From contig CACZBF010000003.1 of the NCBI GenBank assembly GCA_902779355.1, forward strand, positions 147,043 through 211,042: 64,000 nucleotides of DNA. Reading direction: 5' to 3'. Below the pieces are notes generated by a model. That model had not been told where the DNA came from. It searched no databases and worked only from the letters and a program-made list of their open reading frames with translations. The DNA comes from an uncultured Lachnospiraceae bacterium (GTDB lineage: Bacteria > Bacillota > Clostridia > Lachnospirales > Lachnospiraceae). Position 1 is the first letter of the stretch; each line of letters opens with the position of its first letter. Of this stretch, positions 27,046-36,238 are shown one piece after another. Both the position numbers and the translations under genes were made by a program.

Positions 27046-28716
27046 ATGCTTCAATATTTACATGTCAAAAATCTTGCCTTGATCGAAGAGGCCGAGGTCG
27101 ATTTCACACCGGGACTCAATATTATGACCGGTGAAACCGGCGCCGGCAAATCCATCATCATCGGATCCATCAGTCTGGCACTTGGAGAAAAAGTGCCGAA
27201 GGAGCTGCTGCGTGAGGGAGAAGACTCCCTTGTGGAGCTTGTGTTTACGGTGGATGAAGAAAACGAGGCACGCCTCAAAGAACTGGAGATCGAGCCTGAC
27301 GACGGTACGGTTATCCTGACCAGAAAGATCGTAAATGGACATAGCACGGCGCGTATCAATTCGGAGACCGTGACAGCGTCCAAATTGAAGGAAGCAGCCG
27401 CATTGCTGATCGACATTCACGGACAGCATGAGCACCAGTCGCTGTTAAAAAAGAGCAGGCATCTTTCCATTCTGGATTCCTACTTGCCGGAGGCATTTGC
27501 GGATGATCTCAAAACCTATCGTGCACATTTTCAAAAATTGAAGGTACTGCGTGCGGAACTTTCTGAGGCATCCCTTGATGAAGAAAGCAGGAAACGGGAG
27601 TTGTCGCTCCTGACGTACGAAGCGGATGAGATTCGGAATGCGTCTTTGCAGCCCGGCGAAGACGAAACGCTGGAGAAGGACTATCGGAGACTGTCCGGCG
27701 GGAGAAAGATCCTGGACGCGATGGGAAAAGTGCAGAGCCTTGTTTCCGAAGGAAATGACAATGCGGCTTCCGCAATCGGTCGTGCCTGCAGAGAACTATC
27801 GGACATCAAAGATCTTGATGAGAGACTGTCCTCGCTTTCCGATCAGCTGACGGAGATTGACAGTTTGCTTTCAGACTTCAGCCATGAAACCAATGCGTAT
27901 CTTGCCGATGCCGATTTTTCTGAAGAAGAGTTCCAAAAGACAGAAGAGCGGCTGAGTGAAGTGAACCGCCTGAAGGATAAATACGGCAAGACGATTGAAG
28001 AGGTACTCCACGCGCTTGCAGAGAAAGAATCAAAGATTGAGACCTTGTCCGATCTGGATCGTTTCCGCGCCGAAAAGCAGGCGGCGATGGAAAAGGAAGA
28101 ACAGGCATGCAACGCATATGCAAAGAATCTGCATGAAGCGCGTATGACCGGCGCAGAGTCTCTTTGTGCAGAGATCCGGTCGTCGCTTTTGGATCTCAAT
28201 TTTCCGGATGTGCGATTTGAGACGGCTTTTTCCGAGACGGATGACTTCACCGAGAACGGCAGAGATGAAGCAGAATTTATGATCGCATTGAACCCGGGAG
28301 AGCCGCTGCAGCCTCTTTCAAAGGTGGCTTCCGGCGGAGAGCTTTCAAGGATCATGCTGTCTCTAAAGACGGTGTTTGCAAAACAGGATCATATCGCGAC
28401 CATGATCTTTGACGAGATCGATGCCGGGATCAGCGGACGGACGGCACAGGCAGTATCTGAAAAGATGCATGCACTCTCATCAGATCACCAGATCATCAGC
28501 ATCACGCATCTGCCGCAGATTGCAGCAATGGCGGATACGCATTTTTTGATCGAAAAAAATGTCAGCGACAATTCCACGGTATCCACAATCCGTTCTCTGT
28601 CTGAGGAGGAGAGTGTGGAAGAACTTGCGCGGTTACTCGGGGGCGTCCGTGTGACGGAGACCGTGCTTGCCAATGCCAGGGAAATGAAAGAGCTGGCGAA
28701 GAGGGGGAAACCATGA
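27046..28716 (+). CDS. recN: DNA repair protein RecN
   Basis: SMC-like ATPase acting early in double-strand break repair. 556 residues: Walker A MTGETGAGKSIIIGSIS (about residues 27-43), a long central coiled-coil region, the ABC signature SGGELSRIMLSLK and Walker B ATMIFDEIDAGISG. Length matches the family. It follows nadK by 5 bases and its last codons overlap the glgA start by 4. Confidence 0.96.
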   Translation: MLQYLHVKNLALIEEAEVDFTPGLNIMTGETGAGKSIIIGSISLALGEKVPKELLREGEDSLVELVFTVDEENEARLKELEIEPDDGTVILTRKIVNGHSTARINSETVTASKLKEAAALLIDIHGQHEHQSLLKKSRHLSILDSYLPEAFADDLKTYRAHFQKLKVLRAELSEASLDEESRKRELSLLTYEADEIRNASLQPGEDETLEKDYRRLSGGRKILDAMGKVQSLVSEGNDNAASAIGRACRELSDIKDLDERLSSLSDQLTEIDSLLSDFSHETNAYLADADFSEEEFQKTEERLSEVNRLKDKYGKTIEEVLHALAEKESKIETLSDLDRFRAEKQAAMEKEEQACNAYAKNLHEARMTGAESLCAEIRSSLLDLNFPDVRFETAFSETDDFTENGRDEAEFMIALNPGEPLQPLSKVASGGELSRIMLSLKTVFAKQDHIATMIFDEIDAGISGRTAQAVSEKMHALSSDHQIISITHLPQIAAMADTHFLIEKNVSDNSTVSTIRSLSEEESVEELARLLGGVRVTETVLANAREMKELAKRGKP

Positions 28717-30161
28717 CAAACGTATTATTCGCTTCCTCGGAAGCGGTGCCTTACATCAAGACGGGGGGATTGGCAGATGTCGCCGGGACTCTGCCTGCAT
28801 ACTTTGACAGAAACAACTATGATGTGCGCGTCATCCTGCCGAAGTATACCTGTATGGAAAAGAAGTGGCAGAAAGATCTCGAATTTCTTTGCCATTTTTA
28901 TGTGGATCTCGGCTGGCGTAAACAGTATGCGGGACTATTTAAGGCCGAGCATCTGGGCGTGACCTATTACTTCATCGACAATGAGTTTTACTTTGGCGGC
29001 GCGCAGCCCTACCATCTGATCCATGAGGATATGGAGAAGTTCGCCTATTTTTCCAAGGCGGTGCTGGAGGCGATCCGTCATATGGACTTTTCGCCGGAGA
29101 TCCTGCATTGCCACGATTGGCAAACCGGTCTGGTACCTGTCTATCTCAAAACGATCTATGAAGCCGATCCCAAACTGAAATCATTGAAGACCGTCTTTAC
29201 GATCCATAATCTGAAGTTCCAGGGGCGTTGGCATCTCAGAGGCATGCAGGATATGACAGGCTTGCCGGAGTATCTCTTTACGCCGGATTATCTGGAATTT
29301 TACGGAGAGGGAAACTGCCTGAAAGGCGGCGTGATCTTTTCGGATCTCGTTACCACCGTCAGCCCGAGTTATGCGGCAGAGATCCGTACGCCGGAAGGCG
29401 GAGAAGGACTGGACGGACTTTTTCGAAACAGAGGAAACCGGCTTTGCGGGATCATCAACGGGATAGACGAGCGGGAATACGATCCCGAAACAGATCCAGT
29501 GATCTTTGAACATTTCAGCGTCAACGATGCGGACCTTGTTGAGAAAAAACATGCCAACAAGACAGCCTTGCAGGAGGAAACCGGGATGCCGGTCGATCCG
29601 AACAAATTCCTGATCGGGATCGTCGGACGCATGACAGATCAGAAAGGCTTTGACATCATCGCTTACATGCTGGAGGAGATGCTCTCGTCCGGACGCTATC
29701 AGTTTGCGGTACTGGGTACGGGAGAAGAGCGTTATCAGGATATGTTCCGTTTCTTCGCGGGGAAGTATCCGGATCGGATCACCGTGACAGTCGGCTATTC
29801 CGAGGAACTTGCACACAAGATCTACGCTTCTTGTGACGCCTTTTTGATGCCGTCACTTTTCGAACCCTGCGGACTGTCACAGATCATCAGCATGCGCTAC
29901 GGGACGGTGCCGATCGTTCGCGAGACCGGCGGGTTAAAGGACACCGTGGATGCATATAACGAATATGAAAAGAAAGGAACCGGCTTCTCCTTTGCCAATT
30001 ACAACGCACACGAGATGTACGGCACGATCCTGTATGCCTATGACCTCTATCAGAATCACAAAGACGAGTGGGAAGCGCTCATGCGCCGGATCATGAAACA
30101 GGACTTCTCCTGGCACACTTCGGTGGAGCAGTATGCAAAGCTCTATCAGAGACTACTCTGA
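28713..30161 (+). CDS. glgA: Glycogen synthase (ADP-glucose type)
   Basis: GT5 glycosyltransferase that extends alpha-1,4-glucan from ADP-glucose. 482 residues with SSEAVPYIKTGGLADVAGTLP (KTGGL, residues 16-20, binds ADP-glucose), HCHDWQTGLVPVYL, GIVGRMTDQKGFD, and the C-terminal ESCxxxxL-like region MPSLFEPCGLSQIISMRYG. It is coupled to recN, an unusual partner; no other glycogen genes are in the window. A terminator follows. Confidence 0.95.
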   Translation: MTNVLFASSEAVPYIKTGGLADVAGTLPAYFDRNNYDVRVILPKYTCMEKKWQKDLEFLCHFYVDLGWRKQYAGLFKAEHLGVTYYFIDNEFYFGGAQPYHLIHEDMEKFAYFSKAVLEAIRHMDFSPEILHCHDWQTGLVPVYLKTIYEADPKLKSLKTVFTIHNLKFQGRWHLRGMQDMTGLPEYLFTPDYLEFYGEGNCLKGGVIFSDLVTTVSPSYAAEIRTPEGGEGLDGLFRNRGNRLCGIINGIDEREYDPETDPVIFEHFSVNDADLVEKKHANKTALQEETGMPVDPNKFLIGIVGRMTDQKGFDIIAYMLEEMLSSGRYQFAVLGTGEERYQDMFRFFAGKYPDRITVTVGYSEELAHKIYASCDAFLMPSLFEPCGLSQIISMRYGTVPIVRETGGLKDTVDAYNEYEKKGTGFSFANYNAHEMYGTILYAYDLYQNHKDEWEALMRRIMKQDFSWHTSVEQYAKLYQRLL

Positions 30162-30197
30162 GGACAAAATACAAGAAAAACAAAAAAGAATGTTTTC

Positions 30198-30235
30198 AGG
30201 GGAACACTTTTGCTGGTGGTCCCCTTCATTTTTTC
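30198..30235 (+). terminator. Terminator after glgA
   Basis: AGGGGAACAC (30198-30207) pairs with GTGGTCCCCT (30216-30225) with one mismatch, followed by TCATTTTTTC. It closes the long nusB-glgA transcript. Confidence 0.7.
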
Positions 30236-30358
30236 GATTGCAATTTCCGGGATATCATGCTATCATTCTCTTTGTCCATATCGGACACTCTTTTTTCTTA
30301 AATTCAATTGATTCTCCCTTACAACTCCAAAGATTTCACAAATAAGGAGAATTTCATT

Positions 30359-31231
30359 ATGACGTATTCTGAATTTACAGATGCGCTGCTTTCGTTCGTG
30401 CGTGTTTCGCTGCCGGAGGAATGCAGTGCTGCATTGCATACTGTGATCAAAAATAATGACACGAGACTTACTGGCCTTACGATCACGGAAACAGGCCGCA
30501 ACATTTCGCCGACGATCTATCTCGATCATTACTATCAAAAATACTGTGAGGGTACGGATCTGAACCTCATTGTCGATGAGATCATCCGCACATACAAAGA
30601 GTATCGACCGACAGAGGATTTTGATATGAGCTTCTTTACAGACTATGAGAAAGTAAAGAGCCGGATCGTATACAAACTTGTGAACCGCATCAGAAATAAG
30701 GAGCTTCTGCAGGATGTACCGTATGTCCCATATCTTGATCTGGCGGTTGTGTTCTGCTGCCTTCTGAAAGATAACAAAAGCGGCAGTGCAACCGTACTGA
30801 TCAGGCAGAAGCATATGGAACACTGGAATGTAACGACTGAGGATCTGTTTGCGATCGCAAAGGAAAATTCACCGCGTCTGTTGTCTTACGAGTTGGAGGA
30901 CATGAACACGCTGATGAAAAAAATCTGCGGAGAAGATGCATTGGAGACCGGTCAGATGTATGTGCTTTCAAACCGGCAACGCCTTTTCGGCGCGAGCTGC
31001 ATCCTGGATGAGGCGCTGCTGGAGAAGATCGCAAATGATCAGCATTCCGGTTTCTATGTCCTGCCCAGCAGTATACACGAGGTGATCTTGCTGCCGCGAA
31101 AGACACCGGACACCTCAGAGGCTCTGACGAAGATGGTGCAGGAGATCAACGAGGCTCATCTTTCATCGGATGAAGTACTGTCGGATCATGTTTATTATTA
31201 CGATTTCAACACAAAGAAACTTTGCGTCTAA
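30359..31231 (+). CDS. DUF5688 family protein
   Basis: 290 residues, cytoplasmic, starting TYSEFTDALLSFVRVSLPEE, the usual opening of the DUF5688 family common in Lachnospiraceae. Further family features are the LDHYYQKYCEGTDLNLIVDEI block and a C-terminal FYVLPSSIHEVILLP segment. Function is unknown. The start is set by TAAGGAGA 8 bases upstream of ATG 30359; the longer frame from 30308 is not supported. It stands alone between two terminators. Confidence 0.82.
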   Translation: MTYSEFTDALLSFVRVSLPEECSAALHTVIKNNDTRLTGLTITETGRNISPTIYLDHYYQKYCEGTDLNLIVDEIIRTYKEYRPTEDFDMSFFTDYEKVKSRIVYKLVNRIRNKELLQDVPYVPYLDLAVVFCCLLKDNKSGSATVLIRQKHMEHWNVTTEDLFAIAKENSPRLLSYELEDMNTLMKKICGEDALETGQMYVLSNRQRLFGASCILDEALLEKIANDQHSGFYVLPSSIHEVILLPRKTPDTSEALTKMVQEINEAHLSSDEVLSDHVYYYDFNTKKLCV

Positions 31232-31246
31232 ATCAGGTTCAAAAAG

Positions 31247-31279
31247 ATAAGCACCCGTTCATGGGTGCTTATTTTTTTC
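31247..31279 (+). terminator. Terminator after the DUF5688 gene
   Basis: ATAAGCACCC (31247-31256) and GGGTGCTTAT (31263-31272) give a 10-pair stem with a 6-base loop, followed by seven T's. A textbook intrinsic terminator. Confidence 0.9.
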
Positions 31280-31285
31280 GAAGAG

Positions 31286-31313
31286 TTCAGGAGATAAATT
31301 TTCATGGTATAAT
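31286..31313 (+). promoter_or_regulatory. Promoter abutting the YdcF-like start codon
   Basis: Perfect TATAAT at 31308-31313, with a weak -35 (TTCAGG, 31286-31291, 16-base spacing). The predicted start of transcription, near 31320, is at the ATG (31321), and no ribosome binding site is present. Confidence 0.6.
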
Positions 31314-31320
31314 TACATTT

Positions 31321-32259
31321 ATGAAGAATCATTTTACACGATGGAACTTTACCTGCTCGTATACAGGCATTACGATCGTCGGTGTCGGTATCTTTGCCTT
31401 ATGTTTCCTGATCTACCTGAACGTTTGTCAGATACCGCAAAAACCACTTACGGAATCTGTCATGCGTGGCTATCCGGCTTGGTTTTTGACCCTGATGATG
31501 CCATTACTCATAATCATGACAGCCTTTCTGATCATATGCAACGCCACGATGTTCGCACGTGAACGTTTCCGTCCACGGCACTTGCTCGGCTCGATCTTTG
31601 GGGTCGTAGGTATCGTCGGGACTCTTCTTTTTCGCAAGAATCTCTTCACAGCGCTGGTCGGTTGTTACTATGAATGCATTTTTTTCGGGACGGTCATACT
31701 CAATTATGTGGCGGCGTTACATCGACCGGCATTTGATAATGATTATCTGATCATTCTGGGATGTTACATCGGAAATAAAGGCAAGCTCCTTCCGCTGCTT
31801 CGTTCCCGGGTCAACAAAGCGATGCGATTCGCATGGGAACAGGAAATCGCAACAGGAAAGTCGGTTTGCTTTGTGCCAAGTGGTGGACAAGGCGCAGATG
31901 AAGTCATTAGTGAGGGATCTGCCATCGCGTTGTATCTGATGTCTCACAGCGCGGAAGAATATGAGATCATCACAGAAAAGACATCCAGAAACACCCGCGA
32001 AAACTTTGTTTATTCAAAGGAACTGATCGATGAACAGAAGCAAAACGCCAAAGTGACTTTTATTACATCAAACTATCATGTCTTGAGAAGCGGTATGCTT
32101 GCAAGGAAAGCAGGGTTACTCGCAGAAGGGCTTGGCAGCGATACCAAATGGTATTATTGGCCAAACGCTTTTATCCGCGAGTTTGTTGCCATCCTCGTGA
32201 TGCATAAGATCCCGCAGTTCATTGCGTTAGGTATCTTCTTTTTGGTATCGTTTCTGTGA
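31321..32259 (+). CDS. YdcF/ElyC-family (DUF218) membrane protein
   Basis: 312 residues. Four hydrophobic segments occupy the first 130 residues, then a DUF218 domain: DYLIILGCYIGNKGKLLPLL, VCFVPSGGQGADEVISEG, ITEKTSRNTRENFVYSKELI, VTFITSNYHVLRSGMLARKAG. Another hydrophobic segment ends the protein. Relatives are linked to cell-envelope carrier metabolism; the biochemical activity is unclear. ATG 31321 is the first sensible start and lacks a ribosome binding site; the promoter -10 box lies only 7 bases before it, so the mRNA may be leaderless. Confidence 0.82.
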   Translation: MKNHFTRWNFTCSYTGITIVGVGIFALCFLIYLNVCQIPQKPLTESVMRGYPAWFLTLMMPLLIIMTAFLIICNATMFARERFRPRHLLGSIFGVVGIVGTLLFRKNLFTALVGCYYECIFFGTVILNYVAALHRPAFDNDYLIILGCYIGNKGKLLPLLRSRVNKAMRFAWEQEIATGKSVCFVPSGGQGADEVISEGSAIALYLMSHSAEEYEIITEKTSRNTRENFVYSKELIDEQKQNAKVTFITSNYHVLRSGMLARKAGLLAEGLGSDTKWYYWPNAFIREFVAILVMHKIPQFIALGIFFLVSFL

Positions 32260-32308
32260 TCGCAGACCAGCGATCCATGGAAAAGATTTTGAAACATGAA
32301 AAAAAAGA

Positions 32309-32337
32309 TTGCAAAAGCAGATGCTTTCTCCTATAAT
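32309..32337 (+). promoter_or_regulatory. Promoter of tRNA-Thr
   Basis: TTGCAA (32309-32314), 17 bases, TATAAT (32332-32337), 18 bases before the mature tRNA. Confidence 0.82.
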
Positions 32338-32355
32338 GAATAAGCACTGTGTTTT

Positions 32356-32428
<73 letters not shown>

Positions 32429-32436
32429 GACTGGAT

Positions 32437-32480
32437 GACGCCGGAAGCTGAGAAGACAGCTTTCGGCGTTCGTTTATTTT
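32437..32480 (+). terminator. Hairpin terminator after tRNA-Thr
   Basis: GACGCCGGAAGCTG (32437-32450) pairs with CAGCTTTCGGCGTTC (32457-32471) including wobbles; CGTTTATTTT follows. The next gene starts 14 bases later, so readthrough may feed it. Confidence 0.65.
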
Positions 32481-32493
32481 CAGGAGGTTACTT

Positions 32494-32820
32494 ATGAAGC
32501 AGTTGGGAAAAGCTGAGATCGCACTCATTCTTTATGTCATTTTTGCGGTGGTCGTTTTTGTGATCAGTGCATTTGCCCTGAAAGTACCGATCGTGACAGT
32601 CGCGTTTATCGTACTGATCCAGGCCGGGCTTGCTGTTTGCATGCATAAAGCCCCGTTATGGCTGCATGTGGTTGTGATCGCCGCAGAGCTTGCGCTTGGC
32701 ATTTTTACGAAGAACGTCATCCTCATGATCCTTGCGGCACTTCTTTATTTCGCTGGGGTTGTCGTGCTCAGCTTCTGGTTCCGCGGCAACACGAGAAGAG
32801 AGAAGCGGGTGACGGAATAA
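32494..32820 (+). CDS. Small multi-span membrane protein
   Basis: 108 residues with about four hydrophobic segments (ALILYVIFAVVVFVISAFAL, TVAFIVLIQAGLAVC, LHVVVIAAELALGIF, ILMILAALLYFAGVVVLSF) and a basic C-terminal tail (RGNTRREKR), which should lie in the cytoplasm. CAGGAGG precedes the ATG. No family is recognised. It is 12 bases before queH. Confidence 0.78.
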   Translation: MKQLGKAEIALILYVIFAVVVFVISAFALKVPIVTVAFIVLIQAGLAVCMHKAPLWLHVVVIAAELALGIFTKNVILMILAALLYFAGVVVLSFWFRGNTRREKRVTE

Positions 32821-32832
32821 TCCCGGATCGCA

Positions 32833-33462
32833 ATGGAAAAACGAAATTACGAATTGGAAATGGAGCGGATGATCGCGCGTCTTTCTGAGGAAGGACGCGT
32901 GCCGACGCTGTTTTTGCATAGCTGCTGCGCACCCTGCAGCAGCTATGTGCTGGAACGTCTTTCGGAATTCTTTCGAATTACAGTCTTTTACTACAATCCC
33001 AATCTTTATCCCGATGAAGAATATACGCATCGTGCAAAAGAACAGCAGGCTTTTCTGAAAAAGTTTCCGGCAAAGCATCCGATTTCCTTTTTAGAGGGTG
33101 TATTTGATAAAGAACGCTTTTTGGAAGCGGTGCGCGGCATGGAAGATCTCCCGGAAGGCGGAGAACGCTGCAGTGTCTGTTACCGGTTGCGGCTTGAAGA
33201 AACTGCAAAGCAGGCAAAGGAGGGCGGATTTGAGTTTTTTGCAACGACACTTTCCGTCAGTCCGAAAAAAGATGCGCTGCGGCTGAATACGATCGGGGAA
33301 CAACTTGCGGATATTTACGGCGTGGCCTATCTGACAAGTGACTTTAAGAAAAAAAACGGATATCTCAGGTCGTGTGAGCTTTCAAAGGAATATGGGATGT
33401 ACCGGCAGGATTATTGCGGATGTGCGTTTTCTTATCGGGAAAGACATCCGTCAGAGGAATGA
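32833..33462 (+). CDS. queH: Epoxyqueuosine reductase QueH
   Basis: Reduces epoxyqueuosine to queuosine in tRNA; the QueH (formerly DUF208) type that replaces QueG in many Firmicutes. 209 residues with LFLHSCCAPCSSYVLERL (Cys 31, 32, 35), YNPNLYPDEEY, RCSVCYRLRLE and YCGCAFS near the end, the Cys pairs that bind the Fe-S cluster and metal. There is no strong ribosome binding site; translation is probably coupled to the small membrane protein gene. queA lies elsewhere, at 58 kb. Confidence 0.93.
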   Translation: MEKRNYELEMERMIARLSEEGRVPTLFLHSCCAPCSSYVLERLSEFFRITVFYYNPNLYPDEEYTHRAKEQQAFLKKFPAKHPISFLEGVFDKERFLEAVRGMEDLPEGGERCSVCYRLRLEETAKQAKEGGFEFFATTLSVSPKKDALRLNTIGEQLADIYGVAYLTSDFKKKNGYLRSCELSKEYGMYRQDYCGCAFSYRERHPSEE

Positions 33463-33474
33463 TAGGAGGACAGT

Positions 33475-34866
<1,392 letters not shown>

Positions 34867-34894
34867 AATCATGTGAAAATCTAAGGAAAGGCAG

Positions 34895-35989
34895 ATGATT
34901 CGTATGGAAAAGAAACTCAAGGTTGCAGTACTCGGCGGAACCGGCATGGTCGGACAGCGGTTTATCTCTCTGTTGGAAAACCATCCGTGGTTTACCGTGA
35001 CTACCATTGCGGCAAGCCCGAGGAGCGCAGGGAAAACCTATGAGGAAGCCGTGGCGGGACGTTGGAAAATGGATACACCGATGCCGGAAGCGGTCAAGAA
35101 TCTTGTTGTGAAGAATGTGAACGAAGTAGAAGCTGTTTCTGCGGACGTTGATTTTACGTTCAGTGCAGTCGATATGAGCAAGGATGAGATCCGTGCTATC
35201 GAGGAAGCTTATGCCAAGGCGGAGACGCCTGTTGTTTCCAATAACAGCGCACATCGCTGGACGCCGGATGTTCCGATGGTTGTGCCGGAACTGAATCCGC
35301 AGCATTTTGATATCATCCCGGATCAGAGAAAACGGCTCGGGACGAAAAACGGCTTTATCGCAGTGAAACCGAACTGCTCGATCCAGTCCTATACGCCGGC
35401 GCTGACTGCGTGGATGGATTTTGAACCGTACGAAGTTGTTGCGACGACCTATCAGGCGATCTCCGGTGCAGGCAAGGTCTTCAAAGACTGGCCTGAGATG
35501 GAGGGCAATATCATTCCGTTTATCAACGGAGAAGAGGAGAAGTCGGAGAAAGAGCCTTTGCGGATCTGGGGACACATCGAAAACGGAGTCATTGTGGCTG
35601 CCGAGTCTCCCAAGATCACGGTACAGTGTATCCGCGTGCCGATCTTAAACGGTCATACAGCAGCGGCTTTCGTAAAATTCCGCAAAAAAGCCTCCAAAGA
35701 GGAATTGATCGACGCGCTCAAAAACTTCAGCGGCGAGCCCCAAAAGCTGGCACTTCCGAGCGCACCGAAGCAGTTTATCCAATATCTGACAGAGGACGAT
35801 CGCCCGCAGGTAACGAAAGACGTGGATTACGAGCGCGGCATGGGCATTTCTATCGGCCGCTTAAGAGAAGATACGATCTATGATTGGAAATTCGTCGGTC
35901 TTTCCCACAACACACTTCGTGGTGCTGCAGGTGGAGCTGTACTTTCTGCAGAGCTTCTCAAAGCGAAGGGGTATCTGACTGCAAAATAG
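34895..35989 (+). CDS. asd: Aspartate-semialdehyde dehydrogenase
   Basis: Reduces aspartyl phosphate to aspartate semialdehyde for lysine, threonine and methionine synthesis. 364 residues: Rossmann motif AVLGGTGMVGQRFISLLENHPW, SNNSAHRW, the active-site Cys in KPNCSIQSYTPAL, TYQAISGAGK and PILNGHTAAAFVKF. The length and motif forms match the archaeal/fungal-type enzyme that is also found in Clostridia. Two ATGs lie three codons apart (34895 and 34904); AAGGAAAGG fits the first. A terminator follows. Confidence 0.95.
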   Translation: MIRMEKKLKVAVLGGTGMVGQRFISLLENHPWFTVTTIAASPRSAGKTYEEAVAGRWKMDTPMPEAVKNLVVKNVNEVEAVSADVDFTFSAVDMSKDEIRAIEEAYAKAETPVVSNNSAHRWTPDVPMVVPELNPQHFDIIPDQRKRLGTKNGFIAVKPNCSIQSYTPALTAWMDFEPYEVVATTYQAISGAGKVFKDWPEMEGNIIPFINGEEEKSEKEPLRIWGHIENGVIVAAESPKITVQCIRVPILNGHTAAAFVKFRKKASKEELIDALKNFSGEPQKLALPSAPKQFIQYLTEDDRPQVTKDVDYERGMGISIGRLREDTIYDWKFVGLSHNTLRGAAGGAVLSAELLKAKGYLTAK

Positions 35990-36029
35990 ATAATTTGTGT
36001 TCCTCAAAAGCTGATTCTACAATATCTAG

Positions 36030-36055
36030 AAGCGCCGTATTTACGGCGCTTTTCA
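36030..36055 (+). terminator. Terminator after asd
   Basis: AAGCGCCGT (36030-36038), loop ATTT, ACGGCGCTT (36043-36051), then TTC. A compact 9-pair GC-rich stem. Confidence 0.78.
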
Positions 36056-36090
36056 TGTATAAAAAACATTTATTTTTTTTCATTCTTTCG

Positions 36091-36119
36091 TTGAAAATGA
36101 ACTTAAATTGTGATATGAT
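36091..36119 (+). promoter_or_regulatory. Promoter of the ATPase-topB operon with structured leader
   Basis: TTGAAA (36091-36096), 17 bases, TATGAT (36114-36119). The leader (about 36126-36238) contains GTCG (36127-36130) complementary to CGAC (36214-36217), enclosing a TGCGAA/TTCGCA hairpin (36165-36197). Its role is unknown. Confidence 0.7.
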
Positions 36120-36238
36120 TTCCCCAGTCGTTTCACCCGAGTGTAAGCGGGGAAGCAGGTAGATTGCGAAGGAGCAAAGAAACAAGGCGCTTTCGCATTC
36201 TTCATGTGGCGACATCAGTTAGGGGAGTTAGACAGTTT

